Translations under genes and position numbers: made by a program
Notes under the pieces: generated by a model
The model's input: only the letters and a program-made list of their open reading frames with translations
Database searches by the model: none
What the model was told of the DNA's origin: nothing
In this document: positions 58,204 through 64,000 of the stretch, one piece after another
Layout: each line of letters starts with the position of its first letter
Position numbering within the stretch: the stretch's first letter is position 1
DNA from: Nemania diffusa
Taxonomy: Eukaryota > Ascomycota > Sordariomycetes > Xylariales > Xylariaceae
Length of the DNA stretch: 64,000 bases
Assembly (NCBI GenBank): GCA_038501195.1
Contig: JBBPUQ010000002.1
Location: 3,720,001 to 3,784,000 of the forward strand
Direction of reading: 5' to 3'

Positions 58204-59195
58204 TTAACTTCCCACTGATGCCTTCTTGGGCTTCTTAGTACCATATTTGCTTCGGCTCGACATACGGCTTGACACACCAGCCTATATGATATTGTTAGTA
58301 CACATTCCGGAACGGGGTTGTCGACTCTTTAATACAGCAAGCCCTAGCCGAGGGAGGAACGATAAAAGACAGCAGCTTTAAGCTCACAAGCCTCATTCGT
58401 CTTATCTTAATCCTCGAAGGGTTCGAGTACACAGCATCGTGAGGTGGCCGCATACATTAAACTCCGACTTCTTTTCCGAGAAGCAAGAAAGAAAACAGGG
58501 TAGTATGCATCCAAATAAAATAAATGCTCCTAATTCAACAAGATTCGAATTACAGGAGGTCGAGACAGACTTACCAAATCTAAAGCGCCGCGAACCAAAT
58601 GATAGCGCACACCGGGACAATCCTGACTACGACCGCCGCGTACAAGCACGACAGAGTGCTGCTGGATATTGTGGCCCTCGCCGGGGATGTAGGCGGTGAT
58701 CATGCGGCCGGAGGACAGACGCACACGCGCCGTCTTACGCTCGCCCGAGTTGGGCTTCTTCGGCCGTGTGATTCCGACCTTTAGACAGACGCCCTTCTGC
58801 TGCGGGCATCGCGTGTCGGACAGCGCGGGAGAGACGGCGTGGCGGGCGCGTTGCGGCTTGCGGCATCCCTGAAGAGGAACAGCGTGTCAGCTTTGTGGTT
58901 GTGCTAGCGCTAAGAGGCTGCGGGATATAGGTAGTGGCTCGATCAAGCGCTTAGGCAGGACTTGAGCCCATATTATGCGAAGAGAAAGAATGATGGGAGC
59001 GGATCGGGTGTCGAATCATTGAGGGTGGTGACGTACTCGTAGAACTTGGTTCAGTGTTGCATTGGGTGCAGGTGTCGTCGAAAAGGCGCGCGATGCAAGC
59101 TGGGTTGCCAGTGTCGTCGTTGGTATCGCTGTTATTGTTATATTCGGTCGCCGAGCCAGCGACGGCCATAGTGATCGTAATATGGGCGCGGCCAT
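58204..59195 (-). CDS. MRPS12: Mitochondrial small-subunit ribosomal protein uS12m
   Basis: Predicted 176-aa protein of the mitoribosome decoding centre, homologous to bacterial RpsL. Three exons: 59195-59037, 58868-58575 and 58281-58204, with introns of 168 and 293 nt. Exon 1 encodes an Arg/Thr-rich mitochondrial presequence ending at the conserved N-A-T-L-N-Q-V-L-R. Exon 2 holds the S12 core: [27 protein letters not shown] and [13 protein letters not shown], then [11 protein letters not shown]. Exon 3 gives [12 protein letters not shown]. The P-N-S loop next to the decoding site is intact. The long second intron is T-rich and carries no obvious snoRNA boxes. It shares a 476-bp divergent promoter with the acyl-CoA dehydrogenase gene, also mitochondrial. 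Confidence 0.93.
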
Positions 59196-59671
59196 GGTGT
59201 GCTTGGATCTAGGTGCCGGCTTTGGCTCAGATGTCGATTTGGTGCGAGATAGATACTGATAATTGGATAGCTACTTGCAGGTTCAGATGTACAAATTTGC
59301 CAGTTCTTGGAAATCGGAAGCCAGCTGGTGACGGGCTGGCATGGCTTTAGTTGTCTCTTCCCCAGTCTGATCCACTTTAAAGGCGTTCACATGTCAGCCT
59401 TTTCGTACCTTAACTAGGGACCCCAGATCTTATGACCCGCAAATTTCCTTAGTCGTTAAACCCGTGGGTCCGATGGCTACCCTCGGCTGAGCCAGATGCA
59501 TTCTTGACCTCGGAAACGTCACAAGAACCATCACCACTCTTTCCTGAATTGCTTCTTCTCTAGACCATTTACAAAATCACTACAAGGAGCTCGTAATTTT
59601 AAATAACCACAGTCAATTCTATTCTTACTTGTCTACTCTATCCCTTTGCGTGCCCTCAATTGCTCTGTAAA
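59196..59671. promoter_or_regulatory. Divergent promoter, uS12m / acyl-CoA dehydrogenase
   Basis: The 476 bp between two start codons drive two nuclear genes for mitochondrial proteins. No specific factor site is identified. Confidence 0.5.
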
Positions 59672-61143
59672 ATGTCGTCGTTTGCTAGAGTATTAAGGCC
59701 AGCTCTTCGGAGGGGTCAAGTTGCGACTGTGAGGATCTCGTCCACATCACCACGATTCATATGCCCATCACAGTTCCTAAATACGCAACAGTGAGTATAG
59801 TATCAATAAAATCTGCTTTAAACAATAGGAAATTGCGAACTGTGCTAACCACACGGCTTCCGCTACAGATTACGGCCTCTGTCTGCCACTCCCCGCCGCC
59901 TCTCCGACATCTCCGAAATCCCTCCTACTCCCATAACACATCTATCCGAGACCGAGACAGCGATGCAAGAGGCCGTGTCCAAGTTCGCAAATGATGTCAT
60001 CTTACCGAAAGTACGCGACATGGACGAGGCCGAGAAGATGGACCCGGCGCTCGTTGAGCAGCTCTTCGAGCAAGGGCTCATGGGCGTTGAAATCCCCGAG
60101 GATTACGGCGGCGCTGGCATGAACTTCACATCGGCAATCATCGGAATCGAGGAGCTAGCCCGTGTTGATCCCAGCGTTAGTGTCATGGTCGATGTGCACA
60201 ACACGTTAGTCAACACAGCTATTATAAAGTGGGGTAGCAACGACATCAAGAAGAGATTCTTGCCTCGTCTAGCCACAGACACGGTCGGCAGCTTTTGTCT
60301 AAGCGAGCCGGTGTCAGGGTCCGATGCTTTCAAGCTCGCCACCAGGGCCATCGAGACAAGCGACGGCTTCAAAATCTCGGGCGGCAAGATGTGGATTACG
60401 AACTCGATGGAGGCCAACTTCTTCATCGTCTTCGCGAATCTCGATCCGAGCAAAGGCCACCGCGGTATAACGGCCTTCATCATCGAGAAAGGCACAAAGG
60501 GCTTCGAAATCGCCAAGAAGGAGAAGAAGTTAGGTATTAAGGCCAGCAGCACTTGCGTCCTAAGCTTTGACGACGTCGAAATTCCCAAGGCGAACCTACT
60601 AGGCGAGAGGGGTCAGGGCTACAAGTACGCCATTGGCCTTCTAAACGAGGGGCGTATCGGCATTGCTGCACAGATGACAGGTCTTGCCCTTGGTGCTTGG
60701 GAGAACGCGGTCAAGTACGTCTGGAATGACAGGAAGCAGTTTGGACAACTCGTTGGCGAATTTCAGGGGATGCAGCACCAGATTGCCCAATCATACACTG
60801 AAATTGCAGCCGCCCGTGCCCTAGTCTACAATGCGGCTAGGAAGAAGGAGGCAGGCGAAGATTTCGTTCAAGATGCGGCCATGGCCAAGCTATTCGCTTC
60901 CCAAGTCGCCGGCCGCGTCAGCGGTCTGGCCGTGGAATGGATGGGTGGCATGGGCTTTGTCCGTGAAGGCCTTGCCGAGAAGTTCTGGCGAGACAGCAAG
61001 ATTGGCGCTATCTATGAAGGAACAAGCAATATTCAGTAAGTTGTCTATCCTTCCCTCAAGCATAATCCGGTCTTCGTTCACTGACTCGATCTTTTAGATT
61101 AAACACCATTGCCAAGCTCTTACAGAAACAATACACCGTGTAG
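59672..61143 (+). CDS. Short/branched-chain acyl-CoA dehydrogenase, mitochondrial
   Basis: Predicted 443-aa FAD enzyme that introduces the alpha-beta double bond into short or 2-methyl-branched acyl-CoAs, as in isoleucine degradation, passing electrons to ETF. Exons are 59672-59790, 59869-61035 and 61098-61143; introns are 78 and 62 nt and both joins complete a Gln codon (CA plus A). The first 40 or so residues are an Arg/Ser-rich mitochondrial presequence. Family motifs follow: A-N-D-V-I-L-P-K, F-C-L-S-E-P-V-S-G-S-D (FAD contact), K-M-W-I-T-N-S, G-L-L-N-E-G-R-I-G-I-A-A-Q, and near the C-terminus Y-E-G-T-S-N-I-Q-L-N-T-I-A-K, whose Glu is the catalytic base in this clade. Its length fits human ACADSB. 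Butyryl-CoA dehydrogenase is the alternative. Confidence 0.92.
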
Positions 61144-61751
61144 AGTGTGTAAGGTCAGATAAATGCTATGAAAAGAGAAGGGAAAAGCCCCTTTACTAGT
61201 CAACTACTATCACATGGTTTAAGCATCTACTTTTAGATAGTCATGTGCGCATTAGCATAGTCAGAGCATCGTCCAACGTCGTTTACATGAAGCATCGAGA
61301 CGAATACATCCTTGGAGGCTCACGCGAGTAGTTTAAGAGCTGCGTAATAATCCACTATGAGGTAATATTCTCAGATTATATAAATTAAGACGGAAACCAA
61401 CAAGAGACTTTTGTTACCATAAGCCAGTACAAGGTTTACACAGTAGTAACTTAAAGATAGGAGTTTAGTTACCCAATTTCGTCTTAGTTACAAGCGACAT
61501 GGTACAGTTACGGAACTAACATTAGCGAAGTTAGGTTAATAGTTCGAACTTAGACAGGTTACACTATATCGTAACATAGCTACTACACAACATACTTTAT
61601 TAATTCGACGTACATCAACAATCTTTTAAAAATTTTAACTACAGCCCATATGCCCTCTAATACCTATACTCCGATTCCTTGCAATAAATCCTTAAAACCC
61701 CTCGAGACTACAGTTTTATAATGATTATACGATAAGAGATTTTGAATAGCC

Positions 61752-61809
61752 CTCATAACCTCACTGTTGTTAACCTAAAACTCATAGCCTCACTGCTGTT
61801 AACCTAAAA
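61752..61809 (+). repeat. Two tandem 29-bp units
   Basis: The unit 61752-61780 is repeated at 61781-61809 with two differences, A/G and T/C. Both end in GTTAACCTAAAA. No function is evident. Confidence 0.85.
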
Positions 61810-61940
61810 GTAGCGTTATACGAGCGACACAGGCGAAAGTGTAAAGGGTAATTATTACTGCAGGCCCAGCCGGGGATATATAAGATAACCTTAACTTTAA
61901 GCCCAGGGCTGAATTAGAAACTCTAAACTGGTACCTCCCT

Positions 61941-61948
61941 TATATAAA
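61941..61948 (+). promoter_or_regulatory. TATA-box-like element
   Basis: TATATAAA followed by a purine pair, 109 bp upstream of the ATG at 62057, with a CACAGCACCC stretch and pyrimidine-rich leader after it. Placement is right for a start site about 30 bp downstream. Confidence 0.5.
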
Positions 61949-62056
61949 GGACCACTCCCTTTGATCCGTACACAGCACCCATTTTTCTTCCCATTCGCAT
62001 TCATTTGATATCCCTCTCTGCCTTCTTAAAAATACGATAAAAAGATAGCTGTAGCC

Positions 62057-63328
62057 ATGCTGCGACGCGAAAACACCACGAGCGATGAGAGCTCCTATGT
62101 TATATCACCAATAATTCAGGTAGACGCACAGCTGGCAGAGTTGTATCTGAGCGGCCACAATGTCGTCAACATCGACGTGATCGCACCGCCTACCACTACT
62201 CTGCAGAGATACCTATCTGTTAGGTCGGTCCTTTCGACAACATCATCGGCCTCCATAAGTCAACAAAAGGCCGCCGAGGAAAAGCAGTTACAGCCGCTGG
62301 AGGAGATTGGCAAAGGATTCTGCGGCGTTGTCTTTAATATACGCGGCACCGGCAGGGTCGTGAAGCGAGCGTTAGGAGTCAAGGCGCACCAGCTCCAAGA
62401 TGATTTTCAGTGCCATCTCAAGGCCTTCGAGGCGCACAAACAGTTAGAATTAGTCGTCGTGCCTGCGCCCGTCCGGTTCGTCGAAGCCGCTGACTGTCAA
62501 GATTGGCAATTAGGGGAGGGCCTTTCCCTTGCCAACATGATGTACCGAGAGCCCGCGTGTCTCCTCATCTCGGAGAGGATCCTCCCTCTTCCGCAAATCA
62601 TCCGGAAATCACTGATCGGAGTATTCTGCCCGGAGAATATGAGGGAAGAAGCCTTGGCATCTCGAGAGAATAAGAGCTGCCTGGTTCGGTTATATCTAGG
62701 TGTCAAACGCCCCAACATAATCACATCCGGAGGCTTCACGCTCCGAAACTTCGAGCTCACACTGGATCGAATGATTCATCTCGGCCTCGACACAAGTAGC
62801 TTTGTAGATGCCATGGCCGAATCGTTAGCCACGCTGCACTGGGCTGCGAAGATCGACGCTTTCGACGTTGAGTACGTCCTAGGCTCAGCCCCCACAGACA
62901 ACGAACGAGATCGAAGCGAACTGCGGAACATCATGAGACTGCCCAACTTTCAACGACGAACGGTCCAAGTTTGGCTGTTGGATTTCAACCAGTGCCAGTC
63001 TATCACAGCAGACGAGGCCGGCGTCGACAAGTGCGTCACGGCGTTCTATATGAACGACCCATATTACCCTCGCCCCTCCGCTAAAGCCGCATCAATGGAG
63101 GCTGAGCTCTGGGCAAGATTCGCTTCCAAGTACCTCGCTAGGAGCCATAAAATTTTTAAATTCCCATCACCGTTGCCTGGCCTTTTCATCACCAAGGTTG
63201 AGGAAGAAGCTGTTAAAAGAGGTAGCGTTTCGGCAGAACCGCCGAAAGCCGCGGGCCCCCCTAAAACGTTGTACGATAAGGACGCCGAAAAAGACAAGAA
63301 GAAGAAAAAGAACAGAAAGTACATGTAA
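62057..63328 (+). CDS. DUF3669 (zinc finger / kinase-like fold) protein
   Basis: Predicted 423-aa protein of a fungus-specific family annotated by its C-terminal DUF3669 region; function unknown. A Ser/Thr-rich N-terminus leads to E-E-I-G-K-G-F-C-G-V-V-F (82-93), which looks like a kinase glycine loop. A K-R-A position about ten residues later may stand for the ATP-binding lysine. The family block is F-E-L-T-L-D-R-M-I-H-L-G-L-D, M-A-E-S-L-A-T-L-H-W-A-A-K-I-D-A-x-D-V-E-Y-V-L-G, then W-L-L-D-F-N-Q-C, where the D-F-N may correspond to the kinase D-F-G, and N-D-P-Y-Y-P-R-P. No H-R-D motif is visible, so catalysis is doubtful. The tail is a run of lysines ending K-Y-M, perhaps a nuclear signal. 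Single exon, full length. The kinase-like reading is my inference. Confidence 0.8.
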   Translation: MLRRENTTSDESSYVISPIIQVDAQLAELYLSGHNVVNIDVIAPPTTTLQRYLSVRSVLSTTSSASISQQKAAEEKQLQPLEEIGKGFCGVVFNIRGTGRVVKRALGVKAHQLQDDFQCHLKAFEAHKQLELVVVPAPVRFVEAADCQDWQLGEGLSLANMMYREPACLLISERILPLPQIIRKSLIGVFCPENMREEALASRENKSCLVRLYLGVKRPNIITSGGFTLRNFELTLDRMIHLGLDTSSFVDAMAESLATLHWAAKIDAFDVEYVLGSAPTDNERDRSELRNIMRLPNFQRRTVQVWLLDFNQCQSITADEAGVDKCVTAFYMNDPYYPRPSAKAASMEAELWARFASKYLARSHKIFKFPSPLPGLFITKVEEEAVKRGSVSAEPPKAAGPPKTLYDKDAEKDKKKKKNRKYM

Positions 63329-64000
63329 CCGGTTTATAGAAGAAAAAAGAAAGGAATAAGAGGGGAATAAATGCATTAATATCTTAACGCCAAAACTACA
63401 ATTCTATTAAATAAGCTATATATATAATTATACAATATATATAAATTATATATAAACAAAAAATAAAGTTAATTATATAATGTTTATATTAATAATTAAT
63501 TTTAAAAAAAGTTTTTTTATATAGTTAAAATTTTTATTTAAATAAAATCTCTGCTAACATATAAAATAAATGCTTACTTATTTATATAACTATATACCTG
63601 TTTATACAACTATAATACAAATACTACAGTATATAAACAACAACATATAGTTGTAACTAATACTAGTATTTCAACAAATTCAAATATTGTTTTCGTTTAT
63701 AACAATCTTAAAATATATATATTAACAAAACGTATACATAACCCTTAAATCTGCTACATGTGCATATTGCATAGGTTTCTATCTGCACCCTCGCCTTAAT
63801 ACATGCTTCTACGTTCAATAAAGTTTTATTTATTAAACCTTTGCAGTTTTAGGGTAAAGGGTTAAAGGGCCGGATCTACTAACTTTCCATACTAGACTTT
63901 TCTCGCTCTAATTTACTCGTTTCTTTCTTATCTAACCCTCCCGACGTGATATTTAGCAAGGATTAACTTTAAAAATATTATCAGTTAAAACCTACTTAAG
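63329..64000. other. Intergenic with a further AT-rich stretch
   Basis: After the DUF3669 stop codon the sequence turns strongly AT-rich from about 63395 to 63720, resembling the RIP-affected blocks, then returns to mixed composition with pyrimidine-rich runs. No LTR, inverted end or gene is recognised within the window. Confidence 0.5.

Larger units (their letters stand above)
61144..62056. other. Intergenic; promoter of the DUF3669 gene
   Basis: AT-leaning sequence without a gene. It contains a 29-bp tandem duplication (61752-61809) and a TATA-like box (61941-61948) 109 bp before the next start codon. Confidence 0.55.

Overview
The window reads as nuclear DNA of a filamentous ascomycete (Pezizomycotina, probably Sordariomycetes; the class is an inference). 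The evidence is short GT-AG introns of about 50-300 nt with GTAAGT/GTATGT-type donors and CTAAC-like branch sites, fungal-only families (HET, DUF3669, GT15 mannosyltransferase, split FAS alpha/beta, GH18 with a fungal CBM1), and large blocks stripped of G and C as repeat-induced point mutation (RIP) leaves them.

Layout. 1-8640 is an AT-only block containing a RIP-ruined Ty1/copia retrotransposon (463-6323; LTR pair, 5-bp TSD). 8641-28900 is an accessory island: a class I methyltransferase, an orphan NRPS-like carrier-domain fragment, an MFS exporter, and a divergent pair of type I fatty acid synthase subunits (alpha 15161-20120 minus, beta 20878-27556 plus) sharing a 757-bp promoter. The FAS pair resembles the dedicated synthases of secondary metabolism (StcJ/StcK, HexA/HexB type); the alpha subunit ends after its ketosynthase without a phosphopantetheinyl transferase domain. 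No PKS or other recognised partner lies in the window. A degraded HET gene and a MYND-finger gene follow.

31012-42223 is a second AT-only block that can be resolved into a nested structure: a roughly 4-kb hAT DNA transposon (CAGCG-type terminal inverted repeats, 8-bp TSD) carrying a 7.25-kb Ty3/gypsy retrotransposon (31523-38771) inside it, both RIP-mutated. From 42224 onward the sequence is mostly ordinary gene-rich chromosome: secreted GH18 chitinase with a CBM1, HET-domain protein, RNA polymerase III subunit RPC37/RPC5, PAT1 decapping factor, GT15 mannosyltransferase, mitochondrial ribosomal protein uS12m, a short/branched-chain acyl-CoA dehydrogenase and a DUF3669 protein. Between PAT1 and the mannosyltransferase lies an intact 192-bp palindromic MITE. 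A further AT-rich stretch begins near 63395.

How the parts fit: the left third looks like a small biosynthetic island (fatty-acyl starter or product made by the FAS pair, possible O/N/C-methylation, export by the MFS protein) bounded by RIP-degraded transposons, a typical setting for lineage-specific metabolite clusters. The right third is conserved housekeeping. Exon structures were worked out by eye from splice signals, reading phase and family conservation; no alignment or database search was run.
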